Part shown: positions 25,055-33,232 of the stretch, piece by piece
How positions within the stretch are numbered: the first letter of the stretch is position 1
Layout: the number at the start of each line of letters is the position of its first letter
From: Sandaracinaceae bacterium
GTDB taxonomy: Bacteria; Myxococcota_A; Polyangia; Polyangiales; Sandaracinaceae
Length of the DNA stretch: 64,000 nt
Direction of reading: 5' to 3'
Assembly: GCA_040218145.1 (NCBI GenBank)
Contig: JAVJQK010000012.1
Location: forward strand, 53,771-117,770
Made by a program: the position numbers and the translations under genes
Notes under the pieces: model-generated
What the model was told of the DNA's origin: nothing
Database searches by the model: none
Seen by the model: only the letters and a program-made list of their open reading frames with translations

Positions 25055-26122
25055 TCAGGTCTCGCGCGGCGGCGGCGGGGCGTGGCGGCGCACCATGGCC
25101 AGGATCTCGGGCAAGCCATCCTGCTTGCGCAGCACGCCCGTCACGCCCGCGGTCGGCTCGATCTCGCGAGAGCTGACGATCAGGAACGGAGGCGCCTCGT
25201 CCTGGAAGCGGGAGACGAGGAGCGCGGCGAGCTGCGCGCCGTCCAGGGTGGGCATGTCGTGGTCGGACACGACGACGTCCGGCTCGTGATCGATGCAGGC
25301 CTCGAGCGCGGTGAAGCCGTCGGGGCAGCTGAGGACCTCGTAGCCCTCGTGCTCGAGGCGGCGCCGCAGGGTCGCGCGCCAGACCGGATCGTCGTCCGCC
25401 AGGACGAGCACGGGCTTGCGGGTCGCCGCGACCTCGGGCGGCAGCTCGCCCTCTCCACGGCAGAACGTGGCGACCTCGCGAGGGTTGGTGGCCGCAGGCA
25501 GATGGCGCGCGCGCTCGAAACCGCGACCCGGCGGGGGCCCGCCCCAGAAGATGGTCTGCGCCGACTCGGGCAGCACGCGCGCCAGCGTCGTCAGCATCGG
25601 CCCGCGGAGCCCGGGGAACCCTCCGTCGATCACGAGGAAGAGGCTCCGATCGGCGCAGCGCTCCGCCATCTGGAGCAGCCCGAAGACGTCGCGTGGGCGG
25701 TGCACCTCGGCCTGCCCGCGGAGCTGCGCCGCGACGCGCTCCGCGCGCCGGTCATCGTTCAGCACGAGGAGCACCACGCGGTCGGTCTCGCGCGACAGCG
25801 CCTCGGGCCGACGGCGCACCCCCGACTGCACGAGCTGCCGCACCACCCGCGTCAGCGCGTCGGAGGTGGCGGCCGCGATCGCGGGCTCGAGCGTCTCCTC
25901 CATCGCGTCCCGCAGCGGCCCGCGCGCGAAGAGCCCGAACCCCACCGGCTCCTCCGGCACGGAGGTCACCCCGGCGAGATCGAGGGCGCGCGTGAGGATC
26001 ACTCCCGACTCGTCGGCTCCACAGACCCGACCCAGGTGATCCAGGGCCAACCGCGCGAATTCGTCTCCGCGCCGTGCTGCCCCGCCGTTGGCGTTCTGCA
26101 CGAGAGGAAAGATACGCCACAC
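25055..26122 (-). CDS. Response-regulator-like protein with C-terminal intact receiver domain
   Basis: A 355-residue protein starting at GTG. Residues 1-110 are helical and unassigned. About 113-205 resembles a first, degenerate Rossmann-like receiver (VVLLVLNDDRR onward). Residues 237-350 are a full receiver domain: acidic DDD243-245, phospho-acceptor Asp287 in SDHDMPTLDG, a Ser pair near 317-318 and Lys333. Without an output domain it may act by protein contact or deliver phosphate. A close paralogue with a broken receiver lies directly upstream on the same strand (26172-27281), with about 50 bases between, so the two are probably co-expressed. Confidence 0.85.
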   Translation of the reverse strand: MWRIFPLVQNANGGAARRGDEFARLALDHLGRVCGADESGVILTRALDLAGVTSVPEEPVGFGLFARGPLRDAMEETLEPAIAAATSDALTRVVRQLVQSGVRRRPEALSRETDRVVLLVLNDDRRAERVAAQLRGQAEVHRPRDVFGLLQMAERCADRSLFLVIDGGFPGLRGPMLTTLARVLPESAQTIFWGGPPPGRGFERARHLPAATNPREVATFCRGEGELPPEVAATRKPVLVLADDDPVWRATLRRRLEHEGYEVLSCPDGFTALEACIDHEPDVVVSDHDMPTLDGAQLAALLVSRFQDEAPPFLIVSSREIEPTAGVTGVLRKQDGLPEILAMVRRHAPPPPRET

Positions 26123-26171
26123 TCGGACGCGAGGCCAGGCGAGTGTACGTTTTTTTCACACCTGCGGTGGA

Positions 26172-27281
26172 TCAGCGCTCGAAGCCGGTCAAGGCCGCGC
26201 TGACGCAGGCCGCGCTGACGCAGGCCGCGACCTCCGCGAGGAGATCGTCGTCCGGGGCGTCCTGCTGTACCAGTGCGAAGACACCCGGGGAGGGCTCGGG
26301 GAGCTCACCCTCCGCCACCAGGATCACCGGCGGCGCCTTGCGGCCGAACCGACTCCGGAGGAGCGCCACCAGCTGATGGCCGTCGAGCGTGGGCATGTGC
26401 AGTCCGGCGATGACCGCGGCGGGCTCCTCGTCGATGCACTGCTCGAGCGCCATGAAGCCATCGGGGGCGCTGACGGGCGCGTAGCCGGCCTGGACCAGCG
26501 CGCGAGTGATCCGCGCGCGCCACGTCGCGTCGCCGTGCGCGATCACGAGCTTGGGCGCCGGCTCCAGCTGCGCCGCCTCGCCGTCGTCGGGCAGCGCCGC
26601 GAGGCACATGTCGGCGACCGCGTCGAAGTCCGTCACGTTCCCGAGCCGCAGCCACTCCACGCGCTCGATGCCGTCGCGCAGCTCGGGGGCCGCGTCGTTG
26701 GGTCCGAACAGGATCACCTTCGTCCCCTCGGGCAGCAGCCGGGCGAGGGTCCCGAGCGTGGACGGCCGCACGGCCTCCATCGCGTCGTCGATGACGAGGA
26801 GCAGGTCCGCGCTCGGATAGCTCTGCGCGGCCTGGAGCAGGGCGAAGATGTCGTACGCGGCGACCACCTTGGCCCGATTCCGGAGCCGCGGGGTCAAGGC
26901 GTCGACGAGCGCGGGGTGGCCGGACCCGAGGAGCACCACCGGCGCATCTTCGCTGGGCGCCGCGAGGGAGTGGCGCTTGCGCCGTCGCACGCCGCTGTCC
27001 GGCGGATCGGACAGGAACGCCGGCGCGAGGTCGGCGAGGACCGCCTCCGCGGCCTCGTCGCCGAGCCGATCCGAGACCGCCTCCCGGAGCGCTCCGCAGG
27101 CGAACGAGCCGAAGGTCGCCGCGTCTTCGGGGACCGCCTCGAGCCCATGCCGGCGAAGCGCGTCGTCGAGCACGCTGTCGAGGACCTCCACGCTGGCCAG
27201 GCGCCCGAGCGCCTCACGAAGCAAACGCGCATGGTGCCCGCCGGGCACCGGAGTCGCACGTTGCCTCCGACCATCTGTCAC
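26172..27281 (-). CDS. Paralogous response-regulator-like protein, degenerate receiver
   Basis: A 369-residue protein with the same layout as its downstream neighbour: helical N-terminus (about 15-95), a middle Rossmann-like region (113-235) and a C-terminal receiver-like domain (244-355). In the receiver, the acidic pocket reads IAHGDATW instead of LADDDPVW, and the position of the phospho-acceptor Asp is Gly293 (AGLHMPTLDG). It therefore cannot be phosphorylated in the normal way and is a pseudo-receiver. The helix and loop framework (MPTLDG, then the LVALLRSRFG helix) is preserved. The C-terminus carries a duplicated ACVSA from a 15-bp tandem repeat. The start shown is the first in-frame ATG. 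Confidence 0.82.
   Translation of the reverse strand: MTDGRRQRATPVPGGHHARLLREALGRLASVEVLDSVLDDALRRHGLEAVPEDAATFGSFACGALREAVSDRLGDEAAEAVLADLAPAFLSDPPDSGVRRRKRHSLAAPSEDAPVVLLGSGHPALVDALTPRLRNRAKVVAAYDIFALLQAAQSYPSADLLLVIDDAMEAVRPSTLGTLARLLPEGTKVILFGPNDAAPELRDGIERVEWLRLGNVTDFDAVADMCLAALPDDGEAAQLEPAPKLVIAHGDATWRARITRALVQAGYAPVSAPDGFMALEQCIDEEPAAVIAGLHMPTLDGHQLVALLRSRFGRKAPPVILVAEGELPEPSPGVFALVQQDAPDDDLLAEVAACVSAACVSAALTGFER
26197..26226. repeat. Two tandem copies of a 15-bp coding unit
   Basis: The unit GCGCTGACGCAGGCC occurs twice in a row near the 3' end of the degenerate receiver gene and doubles the residues ACVSA. A recent slippage duplication. Confidence 0.8.
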
Positions 27282-27361
27282 GGCTGGAATCGTACGCTGA
27301 GCAGGGCCTCCGAGCCAGCCCGGAGCGAGGGATTTCTCCGGCCCAATTCAGGGACATCCGG

Positions 27362-29086
27362 TCAGCGACGGCGGAAGAAATTGAGGAGCGGCGCGAGCCG
27401 GAACGTGCGGGCGCGGCCGAGCCAGTGCCACCACCACGTCACCGTCCAGCCGCCGATGGCGAGCGCGGTGAACAGGAAGAAGAAGAAGATCCGCGCCCAG
27501 TCCATGTAGCTCTCGTAGCCGGCGGGGATGGAGACGGCGGCGGAGATGGTCATGGACGCGGCGAAGAGCGCCACCGCGACGCGGGTGGCGCTCTGATAGA
27601 CGGTGTCAGGAAGTTTGTCGAGCTTCGGCGTGATCGGCTTCACCTGCACGTTGCCGGTCTCGAAGTCGTGGAGGATCTGGTCCACGTGCGTGGGCATGGT
27701 GCGGAGGAGCGACGCCACCCCCACGCCGCCGCCGAGCGCCTGCTGGACCATCTGCTGCGGGCTCCAGCGCTCGCTGAAGATCCGCTCCACGTAGGGCTTG
27801 GTGATCTCGAGCGCGTCCACGTCGGGGTGCAGCGCGCGCACGAGGCCCTCGACGGTGCCCGCGGCCTTGACGAGCAGCGAGTACTCGATGGCCAGCTTCA
27901 CGCGAAACTTGCGGACCGCGTTGGCGAACTCCTCGATGAAGCCCTCGGTGTCGATCTCCCCGACGCTCTGCACCATCACGTACTGCGAGCGCACCCGGAT
28001 GATCTCGCGCTTGAGGTCGCCGATGTCGACGCGCTGGGTCGGCGTGCCCATCTTCAGGAGCACGCGCGCGACCGTGCTCGCGTCGTCGAGGATGGTCCCC
28101 AGCACGAGGGTGACCAGGTCGTCGCGCTGCTCGGGAGAGAGCGTGCCGACGAGGCCCATGTCGAGGAAACAGATCGTGCCCTCGTCGTCGACCAGGATGT
28201 TCCCCGCGTGCGGGTCGCCGTGGAAGAAGCCGTCGACGAAGACGCCCTTGCACATCGCGTGCAGTACCTCCTCGATGGCGTGCGCGGCCTCGTCGCTGCC
28301 CGGCTCGAGGTCGCGGATGGGCCGCCCCTCGAAGTGGCTCATGGTCAGCACGGTGCGGCAGCTGAGCTCGGGGATGGGCTCGGGCACGGTGACCGGGCGC
28401 GCGGGGTCGAGGAGCTGGCGGGCCCGGACGAGGTTGGCGAGCTCCGCGCTGAAGTTGAGCTCTCGGAGCAGGTTCTTCTCGAACTCACCGACGATCTTCG
28501 CGGGCTGGATCAGCTTCAGCTCGTCGATGCTCACCTCGAGCCCGCGCGCGGCCAGGTACAGCAGATCGAGATCGCCGCGCATGACGTCGCCGATGCCCGG
28601 CCGCTGCACCTTCACGACGACCCGGCGCCCCTCCTTCGTCGTCGCCATGTGGATCTGGCCGATCGACGCGGTCGCGAGGGGCTCCTCCTCGAGCTCCGAG
28701 AAGATCTCCGCCACCGGGCGCCCGAGCCCCTGCTCGATGACCTTCTCGACGTCCGAGTAGGGGATGACGGGCGCCTGGTCCTGGAGCGTGCTGAGGGCCT
28801 GGATGTAGTCCGCGGGGAGCAGATCCGCGCGCATCGACAGGACCTGACCGAGCTTGATGTAGGTCGGGCCGAGGGCGCCGAGCAGCTGCGTGAAGCGCTC
28901 CGCCGGCGTGCCCTGCGCCTCCTTGCCCTGCTTGGCGACGTCCCGACCCAGGATCTGGGCCGCGAACGGCATGCGCAGGAGGATCTCGCCGAAGCCATGG
29001 CGCGCGACCACCACGGCGACCTTGCGGAGGCGGGTGACGTCGCGGACGGCGACGCCGAGGATGCTCTTGGTCTCCCCCTGGGTCAC
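27362..29086 (-). CDS. ABC1/AarF/UbiB-family atypical kinase
   Basis: A 574-residue protein with the UbiB hallmark YIKLGQVLSMRADLLP (KxGQ motif, about 75-90), the VVVKVQRPG strand with the nucleotide-binding Lys, the FFHGDPHAGNIL catalytic loop, and LDMGLVG in place of DFG. Two C-terminal membrane spans (about 508-560) anchor it, as in UbiB. Family members support ubiquinone or other isoprenoid-lipid metabolism; substrate is not known for most. The start is GTG. It lies on the minus strand downstream of a Ser/Thr kinase gene, with 40 bases between, so the two may be co-transcribed. No quinone-synthesis gene is visible nearby. Confidence 0.93.
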   Translation of the reverse strand: MTQGETKSILGVAVRDVTRLRKVAVVVARHGFGEILLRMPFAAQILGRDVAKQGKEAQGTPAERFTQLLGALGPTYIKLGQVLSMRADLLPADYIQALSTLQDQAPVIPYSDVEKVIEQGLGRPVAEIFSELEEEPLATASIGQIHMATTKEGRRVVVKVQRPGIGDVMRGDLDLLYLAARGLEVSIDELKLIQPAKIVGEFEKNLLRELNFSAELANLVRARQLLDPARPVTVPEPIPELSCRTVLTMSHFEGRPIRDLEPGSDEAAHAIEEVLHAMCKGVFVDGFFHGDPHAGNILVDDEGTICFLDMGLVGTLSPEQRDDLVTLVLGTILDDASTVARVLLKMGTPTQRVDIGDLKREIIRVRSQYVMVQSVGEIDTEGFIEEFANAVRKFRVKLAIEYSLLVKAAGTVEGLVRALHPDVDALEITKPYVERIFSERWSPQQMVQQALGGGVGVASLLRTMPTHVDQILHDFETGNVQVKPITPKLDKLPDTVYQSATRVAVALFAASMTISAAVSIPAGYESYMDWARIFFFFLFTALAIGGWTVTWWWHWLGRARTFRLAPLLNFFRRR

Positions 29087-29126
29087 GAAGGTCCGGAGGT
29101 TATCCCGGCTGGTCGCGGGGCGCGAA

Positions 29127-30548
29127 TCACGTGTCGATCGATCCGACGGGCTGGGGCGCCACCGGCTCGAGCGGCGAGGCCGGCTCGAGGGTGGGGGCCG
29201 TCGGGCGCGGGGCGGGCGCGGTCGGCTCCGTGATCGTGAGGATCACCCAGACGATCATGCCGCTCAGCGTCGCCACCAGGACGCCGACGAGGAGCACCAG
29301 GAGCACCCACACGAAGGCGGGCACCCGCCGCGGCGAGGCGCCGACGGGGATGGGCCCCGGGGGATCGGTGGGCGGGATGCCGCCGGGATCCGAGCCTGTC
29401 TGCCAGGCCTCGGGAGGCACCGAGCGCGCAGGCGGGGCGTGGGACGCGGGCGCGCCCGGGGGCGGCGTGGAGACGGAGGGCACGGCCGGCGGCAGCGGCA
29501 GCGGGTGTCCGCCCCCCATCGGCGGCGTGCGCCCCTGATGCGGCTCGTAGGCGGGCGGCGCGTGTGACGCCGGCGGGCGGCTCGGGAGCACCGACGAGAC
29601 CTCGGAGCGATCGACCGACACGGTCTCCGCGAAGGCGACGGCCGAGCGATCGCCGCTCGGGGCCGGCGCGTCCAGCACGGGCGCGAAGGCCTCCCACATC
29701 TCGTGCGCGTCGCGGAAGCGCGCGGCGTGGTCGCGGGCGACCGCGCGCAGGAACCAGGCGTCGTACTCGCGCGAGAACGTCACGCCGAGCCCGAGCCACG
29801 CCGCGCGGGTCGACGCGGGCTCGACCGGATCGACGTGCAGCTCGCGCAGGAGCCCGCCGATCCCCGACTCGTCCTGCGCCGCCTTCCAGTAGATGCGGCC
29901 CGTCAGCACGTAGAAGGTCAAGAGCCCGAAGGCCCACACGTCGGTGCAGCAGGCGATGCGCCCCCCCGCGGAGGTCTGCTCGGGCGCCATCCACATCGGG
30001 GAGCCCACCGCGCCCGTGCCGGTGCCCGACGTGCGGTGGGCGTCGATGAGCTTGGCCACGCCGAAGTCGAGCAGCTTCACGCGCTCGCTCGGCCCGTGCA
30101 GGAAGACGTTCTCCGGCTTCACGTCGCGGTGCACGAGCCCCTCGCGGTGGGCGGAGCCGAGCACCTCCGCGAGCGCGGCGAAGATCGGGGCCGCCTCTTC
30201 CATGCCCATGGGGCCGCGAGACTTGATCCGGGCGCGCAGGTCCTCGCCGCGCAGCAGCTCCATCACGATGAAGGGGATGCCCGCCTCGTCGTCGATGCCC
30301 GTGTGGTAGACGCGCGGGATCCCGTCGTGCGCGAGCTGCATGGCGATCTGCGCTTCCTGCAGGAAGCGGCGGCGCGGCCGCTCCTCGGCGACGAGCTCCG
30401 GCAGGAGCACCTTCATCGCCTGCTCCTCGCCCGTGCGTCGATCGCGCACGGCGTACACCGCGCCCATGCCACCGGAGGCGATCGGCCGGAGCACCTCGTA
30501 GTCATGGGCGAAGACGGCGCCCGGCCGCAGCCGAAGGGACCCCAACAT
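29127..30548 (-). CDS. Ser/Thr protein kinase, membrane-anchored by a C-terminal span
   Basis: A 473-residue kinase (ATG at 30548; an in-frame start 15 codons upstream is less likely). The Hanks domain spans about 15-285: loop IASGGMGAVY, Lys in QAMKVL, HRDVKPEN, DFGVAK and the APEQ of the activation segment. A long Pro/Ala-rich linker follows, then one membrane span (FVWVLLVLLVGVLVATLSGMI) close to the C-terminus and a short Pro-rich outside tail. The cytoplasmic kinase is thus tethered without a large sensor domain. It is divergent from the small Sel1-like lipoprotein gene, which shares the 118-base promoter gap. Confidence 0.92.
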   Translation of the reverse strand: MLGSLRLRPGAVFAHDYEVLRPIASGGMGAVYAVRDRRTGEEQAMKVLLPELVAEERPRRRFLQEAQIAMQLAHDGIPRVYHTGIDDEAGIPFIVMELLRGEDLRARIKSRGPMGMEEAAPIFAALAEVLGSAHREGLVHRDVKPENVFLHGPSERVKLLDFGVAKLIDAHRTSGTGTGAVGSPMWMAPEQTSAGGRIACCTDVWAFGLLTFYVLTGRIYWKAAQDESGIGGLLRELHVDPVEPASTRAAWLGLGVTFSREYDAWFLRAVARDHAARFRDAHEMWEAFAPVLDAPAPSGDRSAVAFAETVSVDRSEVSSVLPSRPPASHAPPAYEPHQGRTPPMGGGHPLPLPPAVPSVSTPPPGAPASHAPPARSVPPEAWQTGSDPGGIPPTDPPGPIPVGASPRRVPAFVWVLLVLLVGVLVATLSGMIVWVILTITEPTAPAPRPTAPTLEPASPLEPVAPQPVGSIDT

Positions 30549-30666
30549 GGGTCGCCTCAACCTATCACGGGCCGGGGGCGCGGCGACGAACACGCGTCCG
30601 CAACGCTCCCCGAGAGCCGATCGATTCCAAATGGCGTCCTGGACGAGGCTTGTCTACGCTCGCGAC

Positions 30667-31068
30667 ATGACGCGCCCGCTCTCGATCCTCGTCCTGTCGG
30701 CCGCCGTCGTCTGCGGATGCGGCGACCCCTCGGAGACGACGCCCGTCGAGGCCGCGGAGGCGCCGCCCGTGGAGCGCTCTCCCGAGGAAGGCGAGGCGGT
30801 GGAGGCGGCGCCCTCCGTGGAGCTGACCGGCGCGGTGATCGCCGCGCAGCATCAGCAGGCGCTCCGCCTGCGCGCGAGCGAGCCGGCCCGCGCGGTCGAG
30901 ATGCTCGAGGCGACGTGCGAGCGCGAGCACTCGCCGAGCTGCATCGCGCTCGCGGACATGGTCGAGGCGGGCGAGGGCACGGACGCCGACCCGGAGCGCG
31001 CGGAGGCGCTGCTCGAGCAGGCCTGCTTCGCGGGCGCGAACACGGCGTGCGACCGGCTCGGGCACTGA
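30667..31068 (+). CDS. Small lipoprotein with Sel1-type repeats
   Basis: A 133-residue lipoprotein starting at ATG 30667; the signal ends in AAVVCGC. An acidic/Ala/Pro linker (about 20-50) leads to about two Sel1-like helical repeats (RAVEMLEATCEREHSPSCIALADM and RAEALLEQACFAGANTACDRLGH, seen as motif fragments), with Cys pairs that may form disulfides. Sel1 repeats bind proteins or peptides. It is read away from a kinase gene, a common pairing in myxobacteria, and could be a sensor partner (inference). Confidence 0.82.
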   Translation: MTRPLSILVLSAAVVCGCGDPSETTPVEAAEAPPVERSPEEGEAVEAAPSVELTGAVIAAQHQQALRLRASEPARAVEMLEATCEREHSPSCIALADMVEAGEGTDADPERAEALLEQACFAGANTACDRLGH

Positions 31069-31129
31069 GAGCCGAGCGCGTCGAGCGGACCCCGACCTCC
31101 GACACGGTCTCTGATACTCTCCGGCCCGC

Positions 31130-31702
31130 GTGACCACCGAACGAAAGCTGAAGGGGATCAACTTCCTCGGCACGCTCAAGACCCTGGGCAAACAGCACGG
31201 GCCCGAGGTGCAGAAGCGGGTCGAGGCGAGGCTCCCGGGGGAGCTCGGGGAGACCTTCCGACACGGCGCGCTGCTCGCGAGCGGCTGGTATCCGGCGAGC
31301 TGGTACGGGCAGCTCCTCGACGCCATCGTGGCCGAGACCCGAGGCGACGCGTCGAGCGTCCGGATGCTCTCGCGCGAGGCGGTCGCGGCCGACTTCAAGA
31401 CCCTGTTCAAGGTCGTGCGGCTCTTCATGACGCCCCAGAGCGCGCTCAAGCAGAGCATGCGCGTCTCACGCCGCTACATCGACGGAGGCGACATCGAGGT
31501 CGTCGACGCCGGCGACGGCCACATCCACTACCGCTTCCGCGACTACCACGGCTACTCCCGGCTCATGTGGTGGGACTTCATCGGCGGCATCGAGGGCGTG
31601 CTGACGAACCTCGGCGCCGAGGACATGACCGCCCGCATCATCGAAGGCGGCGACGACGGCGATCCGACGCTCGAGGTCATGCTGCGCTGGCGAGACCGCT
31701 GA
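31130..31702 (+). CDS. Hypothetical 190-residue protein
   Basis: Starts at GTG and has no signal peptide. The sequence is aromatic in the middle (GWYPASWYGQLLDAI) and has a helical RMLSREAVAADFKTLFKVVRLFM segment, then a beta-rich end with HIHYRFRDYHGYSRLMWWDF. Its size and layout recall the paralogous DUF2378/TIGR02265 group of myxobacteria, but I cannot confirm that by eye. No catalytic motif is evident. It follows the Sel1-like lipoprotein by about 60 bases on the same strand. Confidence 0.7.
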   Translation: MTTERKLKGINFLGTLKTLGKQHGPEVQKRVEARLPGELGETFRHGALLASGWYPASWYGQLLDAIVAETRGDASSVRMLSREAVAADFKTLFKVVRLFMTPQSALKQSMRVSRRYIDGGDIEVVDAGDGHIHYRFRDYHGYSRLMWWDFIGGIEGVLTNLGAEDMTARIIEGGDDGDPTLEVMLRWRDR

Positions 31703-31740
31703 GGGTCCAAGGTCGCCGTTGGCGGGAGGGTCCAGCCGTC

Positions 31741-32430
31741 ATGTCGCGCCTGCTCGTCCCGCTCGCCGCCCTCCTCGCCGTCCTCGCGCCGGAGCACGCC
31801 TCCGCGCAGCGCCACGCCGACCGCGTGCCCGATCTGCACGAGGGCGTGCTGTCGCAGCTCGTGCTCGGCCAGCAGCGCGCCGTGTCCCGGTGCGCCCGGG
31901 AGACCGACTCCAGCGCCCACCTGGCCGAGGTCCGCGTGCGGGTCAGCCCCGGGGCCGCGCCCGCGACCCTCTACAGCTCCCCCATCCGGGTGGTGGTGCG
32001 GAGCCGGGGCCGCGACGGCGCGCTCGAGGCCTGCGTGCGACGCGCGGTGCACGCGGCGCTCCGGCGCGCTCCCTACGCGGTGCCGCGCACGGTCCGCGCC
32101 CGACACACCTTCCAGATCGAGGGCCGGCCCGAGCCGCCGCTCCCGCGCCACGCCACGCCCTACTCCGAGGCCGAGATCCAGCGCGCGCTCACCGCGCGCG
32201 GGCGCGCCCTGCAGCGCTGCCTGGGCGTGGCCGGCTTGCCCGAGGAGGCGACCCTGCGCGTGGCGGTCGAGCCCAGCGGACGGCTGGTCCTGACCTCGGC
32301 CACCCTGCCCTCGGGCGCGGATCGGGACGCGCTGTCGTGCCTGAACAGGGTCATCACGCGGATCCGGGTGCGCGGCGCCCCGGCCCGGCGCGTCACCGTC
32401 GTGCACCGGCTGGGCGTGCGCCAGCGCTGA
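31741..32430 (+). CDS. Secreted protein with two repeated AgmX/TonB-C-like domains
   Basis: A 229-residue protein; ATG 31741 gives a signal peptide (LLVPLAALLAVLAPEHASAQ). Two related halves follow, near 35-125 and 140-225. Each has a leading helix with an RC motif (SRCARE; QRCLGV), two to three strands (EVRVRVSP...; TLRVAVEPSG) and a second Cys-containing helix (EACVRRA; LSCLNRV). The pattern resembles the AgmX/PglI C-terminal domain of myxobacterial envelope proteins, with likely internal disulfides. Probably periplasmic, binding or bridging cell-envelope parts. Function not known. Confidence 0.72.
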   Translation: MSRLLVPLAALLAVLAPEHASAQRHADRVPDLHEGVLSQLVLGQQRAVSRCARETDSSAHLAEVRVRVSPGAAPATLYSSPIRVVVRSRGRDGALEACVRRAVHAALRRAPYAVPRTVRARHTFQIEGRPEPPLPRHATPYSEAEIQRALTARGRALQRCLGVAGLPEEATLRVAVEPSGRLVLTSATLPSGADRDALSCLNRVITRIRVRGAPARRVTVVHRLGVRQR

Positions 32431-32449
32431 GGCCGCGCATACTCGGCGG

Positions 32450-33232
32450 GTGCACGACACGCCGCTCCTGCACAAGCCGATCGACTACGGGAGCGAGGCC
32501 GCCGACCTGGCCTTCGCCGCCGCCGTCGGCGTGCACGCGCTGATCGCGGGCGCGGCCGTGATCGCCGGCGTCGTCGCCCTCGCCTCGAAGAAGGCCGGCC
32601 GGCTCCACCGACGCGTCGGCGCCGCGTTCCTCTGGGGCATGGGCGGCGCGGCGGTGACCGGGATCGGGGTCGACCTCGTCCGCCTGCTCGTGCGCTTCGA
32701 GGCCAACCACACCAGCCACGCGGGCTTCGGCGCGCCCAGCTCCGTGCCCGCCCGGATCGCCTTCCTCTACGCCGCGCTCTGTGTCCTGTTCATGGTCCGG
32801 CGCGGCTGGGCCGCCTTCGCGCGCCGCCGCGTGCTGCCCACGGAGCGCCTGATCGCCCCCGCGCTCGCCGCGCTCGGCGTGATCTCCGGCGCGGTCATCG
32901 TGACCTGGCTCAATCCGTGGACCGGCGCGCTCTGGATGATCGCGACGTTCACGCTGGGCGTCGCGATCGCCAACCGCCTGATGGGGGCCGCCCGCAAGGT
33001 CGAGCACCGCTTCCACCTGCTCTTCCTCGCCGCCTTCAGCTGGTGGGGCGCCGCGCAGGGCTTCGGCCCGGCGATCGGCATCGCGCTCTCCGGCGTCGGC
33101 CCCGTCTCCCCGTACGTCGGCGATCGCCCGGGCTCCTTCAGCCTCGCGTTCTTCGCGTTCCTCGCGGTGTGGCTGCCCGCGTTCGCGCTCGCGGCCTGGC
33201 TGGGCGCGCGCCACGCGAGGGCGGCGCGCTGA
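32450..33232 (+). CDS. DUF2306-like membrane protein
   Basis: A 260-residue inner-membrane protein with about seven to eight spans. The HRRVGAAFLWGM segment after the second span, together with KKAGRLHR, is the pattern of DUF2306 and related uncharacterised proteins. Starts at GTG. Its stop codon shares one base with the ATG of the Rieske oxygenase gene (TGATG), so both are translated as a pair. A membrane partner for an oxygenase, perhaps for electron supply or a hydrophobic substrate, is possible but only suggested by position. Confidence 0.72.
   Translation: MHDTPLLHKPIDYGSEAADLAFAAAVGVHALIAGAAVIAGVVALASKKAGRLHRRVGAAFLWGMGGAAVTGIGVDLVRLLVRFEANHTSHAGFGAPSSVPARIAFLYAALCVLFMVRRGWAAFARRRVLPTERLIAPALAALGVISGAVIVTWLNPWTGALWMIATFTLGVAIANRLMGAARKVEHRFHLLFLAAFSWWGAAQGFGPAIGIALSGVGPVSPYVGDRPGSFSLAFFAFLAVWLPAFALAAWLGARHARAAR

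Noticed and set aside
20601..25119. Long minus-strand frames opposite tldD, pmbA and nth
   Set aside because: All are shadows of the conserved plus-strand genes.
26149..26156. T-run between the twin receiver genes as a terminator
   Set aside because: No stem precedes it in either direction; it may just be an A/T tract near a promoter.
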